Notes: generated by a model not told the origin, from the sequence alone. 25,579 nt of DNA from an uncultured Clostridium sp. (GCA_958413095.1 CATYUF010000023.1:1-25579); one strand, 5' to 3'; counted from the stretch's first letter, positions 8,290-16,527 are shown. Translations and numbers: made by a program.

Positions 8290-9317
8290 ATAGGGTCTAC
8301 TCTATATAAATTACCTTTATTAAGATTTTGTAATGCCATACACCCTTTACCACATACTTCATTATTAGGACAAGATTTGCAATAAGATATATTGTTTTTT
8401 CGTTCTTTAATCTTTTCCTTCATTTTATTTTTGCAAATATTTTCTAACTCTATAAAATCCTTTTCTAATAATGAACCAACATCAAATCCCTCTTCTGATT
8501 TCATCAACCATGGACATGGACCTAATTTACCATCATATGTTATATTTAAAAACTGTTCTCCCTTACATTCTTGTAAAACATTATCATTCCCATCTGGTCT
8601 ATCGGCACGAAATACTTCTATTTTTAAATTCGCTCCTTTGTCTCTATTCTTTTCAATTTTTTCGATTTTACTTGATAACTTTTCAATTAAACTTCTCTTA
8701 TCATCATTAAAATTTTTTGCTCCTCTTCCTAATTCTGCCACTAAATAGAAACTTAATACACTTAATTTTTTATCTTCTGCAATTTTTGTAACCTCTTCTA
8801 CTTCTTCAACACTTTCTTCTGTAACCATAAAACTTGCTCCTGTATTTATAGGAGATTTTTTTAATAAGTCCATAACTTTCATAAGTTTGTCATAAGAACC
8901 AGGCACTCCTCTTAAAGAATCATGAGTATTAGCTCTGGCACCATCTAAACTTAAATGAATGTAATTAACTCCTGAAGAATATAATTTATCTATTAAGTTT
9001 TCATCAAGCAATATACCATTTGTACTTAACGAAGGAACTATCCCTTTAGATGAAATATATTTACAAACCTCTACTATATCTTTTCTTAATAGTGGTTCTC
9101 CACCTGAAATCCAAATAGCTGATACATCTTTATCTTTTGAAACATTATCAATAATTTTATAAACCTCTTCTGTTGATAATTCTTTAGTTATACCTTTTTT
9201 AGTATTTTGATAAAACAAACAATGTTTGCAATTCATATTACATCTAGGAGTAATTTCCCATAGTATTCTTGTTTTTTCATCACTTAAATTAAATGGACAT
9301 GAATTCAATATCTTCAT
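8274..9317 (-). CDS. Radical SAM/SPASM-type enzyme (second of pair)
   Basis: The 347-aa protein has the CxxxCxxC cluster motif at C26, C30 and C33 (RCNMNCKHC), the SAM-binding SGGEPLLRKD and LSLDGA. Its Cys-rich C-terminal SPASM-like region includes ECKGEQF, GPCPW, CKSCPNNEVCGKGC and a final CPTI, enough cysteines for extra iron-sulfur clusters. Relatives of this architecture (PqqE, NirJ, AhbC/D, sactionine synthases) modify peptides or tetrapyrrole side chains. The start is in an ATGA overlap with the first radical SAM gene, with AAAGGAGG just upstream. It shares the gene-start phrase Ile/Leu-Trp-Glu-Ile/Val-Thr with its partner, which suggests duplication and divergence. Substrate unknown. 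Confidence 0.85.
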   Translation of the reverse strand: MKILNSCPFNLSDEKTRILWEITPRCNMNCKHCLFYQNTKKGITKELSTEEVYKIIDNVSKDKDVSAIWISGGEPLLRKDIVEVCKYISSKGIVPSLSTNGILLDENLIDKLYSSGVNYIHLSLDGARANTHDSLRGVPGSYDKLMKVMDLLKKSPINTGASFMVTEESVEEVEEVTKIAEDKKLSVLSFYLVAELGRGAKNFNDDKRSLIEKLSSKIEKIEKNRDKGANLKIEVFRADRPDGNDNVLQECKGEQFLNITYDGKLGPCPWLMKSEEGFDVGSLLEKDFIELENICKNKMKEKIKERKNNISYCKSCPNNEVCGKGCMALQNLNKGNLYRVDPICPTI

Positions 9318-10306
9318 ATGTTTTCCTCCTTTAATAAAGGGTCTTTTGAAAAATATGTTTTATTTCTTTCTTTACAAATTGCAGGACACCCTGTTTTATA
9401 TATATCATATCTTGCTTTTTTCATCTTATTAAAATGTTGAATAGTATCTTCTTTTATAATGTCTTTAAAATCAGTATCTTTTAGGCATTTTCTACTTGTG
9501 TAATTACTATCCATCTTTTTAATCCATGAACAAGGAGAAACATAGCCATTTGGTGATATGTAGAAAAAGTTTTCACCAGCAGGGCATATACTTTTACTAT
9601 TACAAAATTTTTCTTTTCTATGCATAGATACTTTTATACTATCTTTATATTTTTCTTCATATTCTTTTATTTTTAAAACTGTTTTGTCAAAATGTTTTAT
9701 ATCAACACATACATCATCATTTTCTACTAATCTACCGACTTTTATTAACCAATTAAAAACTACTTCATCTACATTTAAAGAAACTAAAAATTTTATCATT
9801 CTTTCTAATTTATTTATATTTTTTTGCCATATAACCGTTCCAACTCTAACATATATATTATACTTTTTTAATAACCTTATAGCGTTTATTGTAGGTCCAA
9901 AATACTCTCCACCTCTAAACTCATTAAAATCTTTTTCATTATCACTATCTAAACTAATATGTACTTTACTTAAATTTAAACTTGCTAATTTTTTTACAAT
10001 TTCTTCAGTCAAGTAAGAGCCATTTGTTGAAATATTACATTTAATATTATTTGATTTTGCCTTTTCTAGTATAGTAATAATATCCTTTCTAGAAAAAGGT
10101 TCTCCACCTGAAAAATATATTTCTTTAACTCCATAGTCTCTTAATTCATCTAGCAACTCTAAAGCTCTTTCTGTATTTAATTCATCTTTTGTATCAATTT
10201 TACTTGCAGAAGCACAACAATGTTTGCATTTATAATTACAATATTTTGTAACTTCCCAAATAACTCTTTTTTCATCTACTTGAAAAAGGCAAAATTCTTT
10301 ATTCAT
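9314..10306 (-). CDS. Radical SAM/SPASM-type enzyme (first of pair)
   Basis: The 330-aa protein has CxxxCxxC at C23, C27 and C30 (KYCNYKCKHCC), FSGGEPFSRKD, and ISLDSDNEKDFNEFRGG. The C-terminal region carries FCNSKSICPAGENF, SPCSW and TGCPAIC, so auxiliary cluster ligands are present, arranged differently from the second enzyme. Ribosome binding site AAAGGAG precedes the ATG. It lies 67 bp after the GS-like gene and overlaps the next gene by 4 bp. Twin radical SAM enzymes in one operon usually act successively on one substrate (as in AhbC/AhbD or SynChlorMet loci). No short precursor peptide gene was found on either side, so the substrate may be a small molecule, a peptide encoded elsewhere, or an operon partner. 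Confidence 0.85.
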   Translation of the reverse strand: MNKEFCLFQVDEKRVIWEVTKYCNYKCKHCCASASKIDTKDELNTERALELLDELRDYGVKEIYFSGGEPFSRKDIITILEKAKSNNIKCNISTNGSYLTEEIVKKLASLNLSKVHISLDSDNEKDFNEFRGGEYFGPTINAIRLLKKYNIYVRVGTVIWQKNINKLERMIKFLVSLNVDEVVFNWLIKVGRLVENDDVCVDIKHFDKTVLKIKEYEEKYKDSIKVSMHRKEKFCNSKSICPAGENFFYISPNGYVSPCSWIKKMDSNYTSRKCLKDTDFKDIIKEDTIQHFNKMKKARYDIYKTGCPAICKERNKTYFSKDPLLKEENI

Positions 10307-10373
10307 ACTTCTCTCTCCTTTGTATTTATTAAATTGTATCTATATAAAGTTAATATTTATAAGCTCCCTCTTG

Positions 10374-11606
10374 TTATATTTCACTAGAATCTTCTAATTT
10401 TTGAATTATTTTATTTATTAATTCTTCATTTAATAATCCTTTAAAATATTTGTTCGCTTTAACTTCTTCTATCAATTCTTTTTTTGAATAATTATCACTT
10501 TTAGCTAATTTTTCAATGTTTTTTTCAGTAGTAATCCCAAATAATCCAGCATATAGTATACATGCTATAACTAAATAGTAATTACAATCAGCATTTATTC
10601 CATTATATATACATCTTTTACTCCACCCTACTCTATCCTTTTTTTGCTTTTCTTTGAAATATAGTGGAACTGAAATTAACGAATTGTCTCTAATAGTAGA
10701 ATATTTAATAATATGTTCTTTTAATGGATAATTTGTAGAAGATTTTATTACAGCTTTTATAAACTTATTATGATATATAATTCCATTTATAAATTTCTTC
10801 CCCAAAATACTTAACTCGAATTCATCTTTTTCATCAAAAAATAAGTTTTGCTCCCTATTTCCTTTCCATAAACTAAAATGCATTGGACAACTTGAAATTT
10901 CATTTTCTTCTATATTACTAAAATCTATGCTTGTATTTTCTAAATATGCTAAATTTTCTGCAAACCATTTACAAATAAATAATTTATCTGCACTTATATT
11001 TGCTACATCTGGAACTAAATCGATTCTATTATGATTTTTTCCATATGGCATATAATATTCTATATCGATATTTGATTCTAAAATGTTATTAACTAAATTA
11101 TTATTAAATTGTGTTCGTTTGCTTACTGGTAAAGAAGAATAATAATTTTCTTTATCTATAAATTTATTCTGCTTTTCATCAGCCTCCATAGAATATATTA
11201 ATTCAGGTCCTACAATTGGAGTTATTCCTATTTTTAAATATTGATTTACAACATTTTTTAATAATTTTCTTGTGTCATATGGGTGTTTTTTTATATCACA
11301 TAATATTATTGCAGATTTTTGATTTTTGTCTTTTATAAATGGTATTTTATAAAAACCATTGCTATCTGGTAATAATACCATCCATTCACTGTTTTTTATA
11401 TTTTTAAATTCTGATATCAGATTTCCATTTATACTTATTCCATCAAACCAAGAAACATGTGTATTTCTTATTAATTCTTTAACTCCTACACTTTTAAATA
11501 AAATATTACCAGTAAAATCTACAAAGATAAGATATATATTTTTTATTTCCTCTTTTTCTAATTCTTCTTTAATTTTTTTAATATTCTCTTCTTGTTTATT
11601 ATTCAT
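10374..11606 (-). CDS. Glutamine synthetase-like protein with degraded active site
   Basis: The 410-aa protein keeps the GlnA fold in order: beta-grasp start (YLIFVDFTGN, about 25-34), WFDGISING (53-61), the lPD strand (78-82), VGPELIYS (132-139), ISADKLFICKWFAENLAY (204-221), MHFSLW (242-247), TNYPLKE (291-297) and CNYYLVIACILYAGLFGI (341-358). Against the classical family pattern, the second Glu of the metal-binding ExE pair is Ile137, the E-x-x-Q-x-E region reads as GKNHNRID without the glutamates, and the Arg/Glu sites before the last helix are altered; His243 remains. I infer a pseudoenzyme or a ligase with a remodelled site, not housekeeping glutamine synthetase. It is the first gene of the radical SAM operon; AAAGGAG lies 12 bases before the ATG. 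Confidence 0.8.
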   Translation of the reverse strand: MNNKQEENIKKIKEELEKEEIKNIYLIFVDFTGNILFKSVGVKELIRNTHVSWFDGISINGNLISEFKNIKNSEWMVLLPDSNGFYKIPFIKDKNQKSAIILCDIKKHPYDTRKLLKNVVNQYLKIGITPIVGPELIYSMEADEKQNKFIDKENYYSSLPVSKRTQFNNNLVNNILESNIDIEYYMPYGKNHNRIDLVPDVANISADKLFICKWFAENLAYLENTSIDFSNIEENEISSCPMHFSLWKGNREQNLFFDEKDEFELSILGKKFINGIIYHNKFIKAVIKSSTNYPLKEHIIKYSTIRDNSLISVPLYFKEKQKKDRVGWSKRCIYNGINADCNYYLVIACILYAGLFGITTEKNIEKLAKSDNYSKKELIEEVKANKYFKGLLNEELINKIIQKLEDSSEI

Positions 11607-11751
11607 ATGTATTTTTATCTCCTTTCAATTTTTCTTTTGAAAACAAATTTCAATTAAATTTATTTTCACTTTATGTTATAACCAAAGACTTCATAATGTC
11701 TTACTTAAACACCATTTAAAGTCACAGAAAAATATAGCTCTGTATAACTTA
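11607..11751 (-). promoter_or_regulatory. Leader of the GS-like/radical SAM operon
   Basis: This is the only gap from which the five-gene operon can be started. It holds the short dyad AAGAC (11685-11689) / GTCTT (11698-11702), which could be a repressor site. I could not find a convincing -35/-10 pair or a short peptide gene with a ribosome binding site; the longest minus-strand frame is 14 codons. Confidence 0.3.
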
Positions 11752-11799
11752 AAAAGACACACTGAAAATATATTTACTACATTTTATAGTGTGTCTTTT
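11752..11799 (-). terminator. Terminator after pfkB-family gene
   Basis: AAAAGACACACT (11752-11763) and AGTGTGTCTTTT (11788-11799) form a perfect 12-bp stem with a 24-base AT-rich loop. Read on the minus strand, the stem is followed by a T-run, and it lies 45 bp past the pfkB stop. It separates pfkB from the GS-like operon. Confidence 0.8.
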
Positions 11800-11844
11800 A
11801 CAATTATATATATGCATATTTAAGTATAAAAATGCACATATTCA

Positions 11845-12792
11845 TTATTTTTCGCACATGCAATCACATGTATCTTCTAGATAATAACCGTCATACAGGT
11901 GGCCTCTAGCACCTAAATAAGAAACAACTTTTGATGTTACTTTAATTGCTTTTTCAAAAGTTGCATCTATAAATTCTTTATCTACCTGTTTGTTATTACT
12001 GTAATATTCTTGAATAATTACAGAAAGAAATGCGTCTCCTGCTCCTGTATCATCAAGCTCATTAGTGGGTTCTTTTAAAACCTTAGAATAAATTTGATTT
12101 TGATATACAAAATCTGTTCCTTCTTTTCCTCTTGTTACTATTAATAATTTAGGTTTTAGAATTTCATATAATTCACTAAGAGACTCTAATTCAAATCTTG
12201 CTAATAAATGTTTTTCTACAAATTCATTTAATTGCAAGATTTCAAACCTTCCTTTTAAACAATGTTCCAGCTGGATTTGGCTCAAAAATAACAATTTTCG
12301 TATTCTACCTAAATCCAATATTTTGTTATTAGTTGTGTTTAAAATTATTTCTAAGCATTCTTCATTAAGAGCATCAAATATCAATACATCTCTTTTTTGA
12401 ATCCTTTTTAGGCAATATGAAAAGTCACTAACTGGTTCTTCATACCATGTTGATTTATGACATATAGGACATTTCTTTATGCAAGTATGAGTTCCATATG
12501 GTGTAGGACTTATATTATATTTTCTAGTACTTTTATTATGTTTAATAACATCTTCCACATCAACGCCAATATCTTTCATAAGATTTAAAACAATTTCTCC
12601 TGTCTTATCTGAGCCACAAGCAGAAATAATTTTAGTATTGTACCCTCTTGCTGCTAAGTTTGCTATAACATTAAATCTTGATGCACCGCCGTCCACTTTT
12701 ACCAATTTCTTTTTACCATTTTCAATCTGATAGTAACAATCTGCTACTAAATCTCCTGTTGCTACAAACCGCCTTTGTGTTTTTCTTTCCAT
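11845..12792 (-). CDS. PfkB-family carbohydrate kinase with zinc-ribbon-like insertion
   Basis: The 315-aa ribokinase-like fold has an N-terminal VDGGASRFNVIANLAARG (33-50, the substrate-binding GG region), LLIVTRGKEG (217-225) and the anion-hole motif DDTGAGDAF (247-255), with D253 as catalytic base. Members phosphorylate sugars or nucleosides with ATP; the substrate here cannot be read from sequence. Unusual features are a C104-x3-C108-x2-C111-H112 cluster in the middle lid region and a C-terminal TCDCMC, which could bind zinc. It has its own promoter and terminator, so it is monocistronic. AAAGGAG precedes the ATG. Confidence 0.85.
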   Translation of the reverse strand: MERKTQRRFVATGDLVADCYYQIENGKKKLVKVDGGASRFNVIANLAARGYNTKIISACGSDKTGEIVLNLMKDIGVDVEDVIKHNKSTRKYNISPTPYGTHTCIKKCPICHKSTWYEEPVSDFSYCLKRIQKRDVLIFDALNEECLEIILNTTNNKILDLGRIRKLLFLSQIQLEHCLKGRFEILQLNEFVEKHLLARFELESLSELYEILKPKLLIVTRGKEGTDFVYQNQIYSKVLKEPTNELDDTGAGDAFLSVIIQEYYSNNKQVDKEFIDATFEKAIKVTSKVVSYLGARGHLYDGYYLEDTCDCMCEK

Positions 12793-12853
12793 TTTTCTCT
12801 CCTTTTCATTCTTATTACATTGCTACTTTATACATATTTAATGTATATGCGAG

Positions 12854-12895
12854 ATGTTATCATATTATTATACACTTGTCAATTTTCATACACAA
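12854..12895 (-). promoter_or_regulatory. Overlapping sigma-A promoters for the pfkB-family gene
   Basis: On the minus strand TTGACA (12877-12882) is followed after 17 bp by TAACAT (12854-12859). Overlapping it, TTGTGT (12890-12895) is followed after 17 bp by a perfect TATAAT (12867-12872). Either would start transcription about 50-70 bases before the pfkB ATG. Confidence 0.55.
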
Positions 12896-12926
12896 TAACA
12901 AATGATAAACTTGTAAGACAAAGACA

Positions 12927-12956
12927 ATACAGGTACCAAAAAAACAGTACCTGTAT
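12927..12956 (-). terminator. Hairpin after the 115-aa hypothetical gene
   Basis: ATACAGGTAC (12927-12936) and GTACCTGTAT (12947-12956) form a perfect 10-bp stem around an A-rich 10-base loop. It begins 20 bp beyond the stop of the minus-strand hypothetical gene. The 3' tail on the minus strand is TGTCTTTGTCTT, a weak U-tract. It separates that gene from the pfkB promoter. Confidence 0.6.
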
Positions 12957-12975
12957 TTTAGATTTTAATATGAAA

Positions 12976-13323
12976 TTATTTCTTTATAGTTGTCAAATCC
13001 AACTTATATTTTATCGGTCTATACCGTATTCCATATGCGTTAAAAACCTTTATTTCTTGTCTGTTCAAACTTAGAATAATAGTTATTTTTCTTTTCTTAT
13101 TTGCATAATGAATTTCTTTTAATATAGATGGTAAATTAGAGATATTTGAAAAAGTTCTAGTTCTTATCTCATACAAATACGGTTCAACTTTACATCCAAT
13201 TTTTTCTTCAACAAATACCTTCTGTTCTGGAGTTAATTTCCAGTATAAGACTTTTTTACCTTTGTCTCTTTCATAAAGTATTTGATGTTTTAATCTAGAA
13301 TCCCGATAATTTTTATTTTTCAT
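12976..13323 (-). CDS. Hypothetical protein, 115 aa, basic
   Basis: A strong ribosome binding site (AAGGAGG) lies seven bases before the ATG. The protein is basic, with a Lys/Arg-rich start (MKNKNYRDSRLKHQILYER) and no membrane helix. Its middle reads KVLYWKLTPEQKVFVEEKIGCKVEPYLYEI, and the C-terminal half is mostly predicted strand. I do not recognise the family; nucleic-acid binding is possible from its charge, but that is only inference. It is monocistronic, with a hairpin terminator and a weak TTTAAA/TACAAT promoter (17-bp spacing) upstream of the start. Confidence 0.7.
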   Translation of the reverse strand: MKNKNYRDSRLKHQILYERDKGKKVLYWKLTPEQKVFVEEKIGCKVEPYLYEIRTRTFSNISNLPSILKEIHYANKKRKITIILSLNRQEIKVFNAYGIRYRPIKYKLDLTTIKK

Positions 13324-13395
13324 ATTGCAATCCTCCTTGCATATATTTGATATATTTATTGTAACATATTCTCACTATAATTTAAATACTTTATT

Positions 13396-14357
13396 TTAAA
13401 TTATAGAATGAATTTCCTCTAAAATATTGTCATTTACCATATTTTTAAAATCAATAGAAATTTTACTTTCAGAAACATTAAATTCTAACATATCAAGTTT
13501 ATTTTCTTCAATTATTTCTATTACTTTTTTTATTGCTTTAGTATTTCTTACTATTCCATTCCCTATAATTGAAATTCTTGAAATATCTTTTTTTACTACA
13601 CTTTTTATTGTATCTTCTTCTATTATATCTGAAATCACTGTTCCAGGTTTATTATTAAAAGTAGATTTTGTTATAATTGGAATTTTAAATTTTTCTCCTA
13701 TTTCTACACACCTATTGTGCAATACTTTAGCACCTTCACTAGAAATTTCTAACATTTCATCATATGATAATGCTGACAATTTTTTAGCTTCTCTAATTAC
13801 ATTTGGATCTGTTGTATATACTCCATCTACATCTGAAAATATATAGCAATTTTTAGCATCTAATGCTGCTGCTACTGCTACTGCCGTTGTATCTGAGCCT
13901 CCTCTTCCAAATGTAGTTATATCCATGTTCTCATTTATACCTTGAAATCCTGTAATTATAACTATGTTTTCATTTTCTAATTCTTTTCTTATTCTTTCTG
14001 TATTAATGTTTTTTATAATAGCATTTTGATTCGTATTATTAGTATATATTCCTGCTTGCCAACCGGTTAATGATATTGCATTGTATCCCATACTATTTAA
14101 TAAAATACTTAATTTTGCTGCTGACATTTGTTCTCCGGCAACTTATTAATGCATCCATTTCTCTTTTTTGAACATTACTCGATAATTCTCCGAGCTTCTT
14201 CAATTAATTTGTCTGTTGTTTTTCCTTGTGCTGATAGTATTACAACTATCTTATTTTTCTTGTTATGCAGATTTATAATCTTTTCTGCAACTATTTTTAG
14301 TCTTTCGTTATTTGCAACTGAGCTTCCTCCAAATTTTAATACTATTGTGTCATTCAT
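13396..14357 (-). pseudogene. lysC: Aspartate kinase gene broken by two frameshifts
   Basis: Aspartate kinase makes aspartyl phosphate, the first step to lysine, threonine and diaminopimelate. The N-terminus is intact (IVLKFGGSSVANNERL, the kinase P-loop) from ATG 14357 with GAAGG upstream, and runs to a TAA after ARRIIE. One base out of frame, the expected KREMDALIS follows; a second one-base shift then restores GEQMSAAKLSILLNSMGY and the rest (TFGRGGSDTTAVA, FSDVDGVYTTDP). Both shifts look like single extra bases, about 50 bp apart (near 14150-14175 and near 14130-14140). The C-terminus has one ACT-like domain only (ISIIGNGIV to EIHSII), shorter than typical ~400-aa enzymes. It is a real decaying gene or the result of sequence errors. 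Confidence 0.8.
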
Positions 14358-14385
14358 TTTGAGCACCTTCTTTGTAAATTAATAT

Positions 14386-14417
14386 AGAGAGCTTAACTTA
14401 ATTAAATTTAGCTCTCT
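14386..14417 (-). terminator. Hairpin in prfB-lysC gap
   Basis: AGAGAGCT (14386-14393) and AGCTCTCT (14410-14417) form an 8-bp stem with a 16-base AT loop, located between prfB and lysC. It lacks a clear U-tract, so termination is uncertain. A second imperfect hairpin with GC-rich loop GGGTCGGAGAC lies closer to the prfB stop (about 14461-14504). The gap is too short for a lysine riboswitch. Confidence 0.4.
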
Positions 14418-14516
14418 TGTATTATATTCTAGAATTTTTTTATTGTCAATTTTTAAGATAATTTTGGAATGATTTTGGGGTCGGAGACAAAAATCACTAA
14501 AATTATCGCTATTTAC

Positions 14517-15618
14517 TTATATTTGACTTTTTAAATAGCTTTCAATAAATCCATCAATATTCCCATCCATTACACTTTCTACATTTCCTACTTCATAATT
14601 TGTTCTATGATCTTTTACCATTGTATATGGGCAAAAAACATATGAACGAATTTGGCTTCCCCAAGCTATGTCTCTTTGCTCTCCTTTTAAATCTTCAATT
14701 TTATCTTTTTGCTCTTTTTCTTTTAAGTCTAAAAGCTTTGATTTTAACATTTTCATAGCTGTTTCTCTGTTTTGAATTTGTGAACGCTCTGATTGGCATG
14801 CTACAACTATATTAGTTGGAAGATGTGTAATTCTTACTGCAGAAGAGGTTTTATTTATATGTTGTCCTCCAGCACCTGAAGCTCTATATGTATCTATTCT
14901 TAAATCATCTTGATTTATATCTATTTCTATATCATCTGTTATTTCTGGTAAAACTTCTAGTGATGCAAATGAAGTATGTCTTCTTCCTCCACTATCAAAT
15001 GGTGATATTCTTACTAATCTATGTACTCCCATTTCTCCTTTTAGATAACCATATGCATTTTCTCCATTAACTTCAAAAGTAACACTTTTTATTCCTGCTT
15101 CTTCTCCTTCTAAATAATCTAATTCTCTTATTTCGTAATTATTTTTATTTGCCCATCTTACATACATTCTATAAAGCATTTCTGCCCAGTCTTGTGATTC
15201 AGTTCCTCCTGCTCCTGGGTGTATTGTTATAATTGCATTGTTGTTGTCATATTTTCCTGATAGTAAGGTATCTATTTCTAACTTTTCTATTTCAGTTGTT
15301 ATTTTTTTAGTGCTTTTTAATATATCTTTTGCAATCTCTTCGTCTGGTTCTAAAGTTACTAATTCTGTTAATTCTTCTATATTTTTTAATTCTGTTTCTA
15401 TATTTCTATATTTTATACATTTTCCTTTTATTTTTTTTATTTCTGATAATACTTGTGTTGAATTTTTAGCATCATTCCAAAAATTCAGTTCTAGTGTCTT
15501 TTTTTCTAACTCTTTTAAATTTTGTTCTTTATTATTTATGTCAAAGTGACTCACCTAATTCTTTTAATTTTTTAGTTAATTCTTGAATTAGTTTTGAATT
15601 TTCTTCTAATTCTAACAT
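14517..15618 (-). CDS. prfB: Peptide chain release factor 2, +1 programmed frameshift
   Basis: RF2 releases peptides at UGA and UAA. The full gene starts at ATG 15618 (GGAGAG upstream) and encodes 25 residues (MLELEENSKL..LGESL) before an in-frame TGA at 15541-15543. The shift site is CTT TGA C, preceded by the internal Shine-Dalgarno-like AGGTGA, and moves ribosomes +1 to DINNKEQN; the product is about 366 aa, normal for RF2. The main frame contains the SPF recognition motif (RISPFDSGGRRH) and the catalytic GGQ (ASGAGGQHINKTSSA). A GTG start inside the second frame is not the true start. Low RF2 lets UGA stall and raises frameshifting, giving autoregulation. Confidence 0.96.
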
Positions 15619-15714
15619 TTTATCACTCTCCTATTTTTTTTATATTCTTGACTAATTAGTTCTTTAATTCTTTTCTAACAAAAATATATAACCGTTTTTA
15701 TACCAATATATTAA

Positions 15715-15743
15715 ATAATAACTTTTTTCTAAATAATTGTCAA
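15715..15743 (-). promoter_or_regulatory. Sigma-A promoter of prfB
   Basis: On the minus strand a perfect TTGACA (15738-15743) is followed, after exactly 17 bp, by TATTAT (15715-15720). The predicted transcript starts near 15708 and gives a leader of about 90 bases to the prfB ATG at 15618. Confidence 0.75.
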
Positions 15744-15850
15744 TTAAATTTATGCTTTTTATACCAGCTATTGGTTTCTAGATAATGGTTTTAAAATTAG
15801 ACTCTGAAAATAGACAATAATTATGACCTTTTTATCACACATTTTTAAAA

Positions 15851-16372
15851 TTATGTAATATCCTCTCTAACCCTATCATATTCAACACATTTCTTTTCCA
15901 ATAATGTAAAATCACAACATCTATTTGCAACTTTATCTGATAGTTGCTCATTTACTCTCTTATCATATAAAATTTTTGCCTTTATCCTCAAATTTTGACC
16001 ATAACGATTTAACCATCTTAATTGATCTTTTAATAACTCTTTATATTGTCTCTCTATATTAGTAAGACAAGGTGTATTAGTGTCAATATATTCATATTCT
16101 GTTTCTGGTATTGGTATCATGTTGTTAAAATTTATAGCCCCTAACTTACCACCATCAATCTTATAAAAGTCTATTGTATTCTTCATATTAATATGCTTAG
16201 GTTTTGGCGAAGATAATGGTGCAAAATATTTCATACTATCTATAACAAATAGTACTCCTATAAATGGTCTTAATTCTTTTTCGTTTGAATTATAACTAAC
16301 TCTATAATCATATTTTCGCAAATAATCACAATATTTACTATTTACAGTTACTAAACTATATGTTTTTTGCAT
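15851..16372 (-). CDS. toxN: Type III toxin: ToxN/AbiQ-family endoribonuclease
   Basis: The 173-aa protein has the family's recognisable frame: VNSKYCDYLRKYD near the N-terminus, RPFIGVLFVIDSMKYFAPLSSPKPKH (about 35-60, the hallmark PLSSPK loop) and GAINFNNMIPIP (about 77-88), then a helical C-terminus. ToxN cleaves cellular and antitoxin RNA and causes growth arrest or abortive infection on phage attack; it is held inactive by binding ToxI RNA units. AAAGGAG lies five bases before the ATG. Directly upstream are a terminator hairpin, three ToxI-like repeats and a consensus promoter, the canonical toxIN layout. The match of toxin and repeats makes this a strong call. Confidence 0.93.
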   Translation of the reverse strand: MQKTYSLVTVNSKYCDYLRKYDYRVSYNSNEKELRPFIGVLFVIDSMKYFAPLSSPKPKHINMKNTIDFYKIDGGKLGAINFNNMIPIPETEYEYIDTNTPCLTNIERQYKELLKDQLRWLNRYGQNLRIKAKILYDKRVNEQLSDKVANRCCDFTLLEKKCVEYDRVREDIT

Positions 16373-16394
16373 TTTTACTCCTTTACTTAAAATA

Positions 16395-16418
16395 GGGACT
16401 ATCTTTCTAGATAGCCCC
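16395..16418 (-). terminator. Attenuating terminator between toxI and toxN
   Basis: On the minus strand GGGGCTATC and GATAGTCCC pair over 9 bp (one G-U) with loop TAGAAA, followed by TATTTT. In toxIN loci this leaky terminator sets the ratio of antitoxin RNA to toxin mRNA. Confidence 0.85.
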
Positions 16419-16422
16419 CTAC

Positions 16423-16527
16423 TTTTTCAACTCCCTCTTAATGGTGGGGAACACCGCTTTTTCAACTCCCTCTTAATGGTGGGGAACACCGCTTTTTCAA
16501 CCCCCTCTTAATGGTGGGGAACACCGC
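16423..16527 (-). repeat. Three 35-bp ToxI direct repeats
   Basis: The units are 16423-16457, 16458-16492 and 16493-16527. The first two are identical and the third has one T-to-C change near its start (plus-strand CAACCCCCTC instead of CAACTCCCTC). On the minus strand each unit contains GCGGTGTTCCCCACC, then ATTAAGAGGGAGTTG and a run of A. GGTG/CACC and GGGAG/CTCCC-type complementarity could make the pseudoknot. Unit length and copy number are in the range of known ToxI arrays. Confidence 0.95.

Noticed and set aside
11607..11751. Short precursor peptide gene for the radical SAM operon
   Set aside because: Minus-strand frames are 14 codons or fewer with no ribosome binding site.
14175..14366. 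A free-standing 63-aa protein
   Set aside because: It is the N-terminus of aspartate kinase cut short by a frameshift, with the rest of the enzyme continuing in other frames.
14358..14516. Lysine riboswitch ahead of lysC
   Set aside because: The gap is too short and only simple hairpins are seen.
14517..15554. prfB starting at the GTG of its second frame
   Set aside because: The upstream 25-codon frame from ATG 15618 with CTTTGAC shift site is the standard RF2 layout.
16423..16527. CRISPR array
   Set aside because: The 35-bp units abut directly without spacers and precede a ToxN gene, as ToxI repeats do; there are no cas genes.
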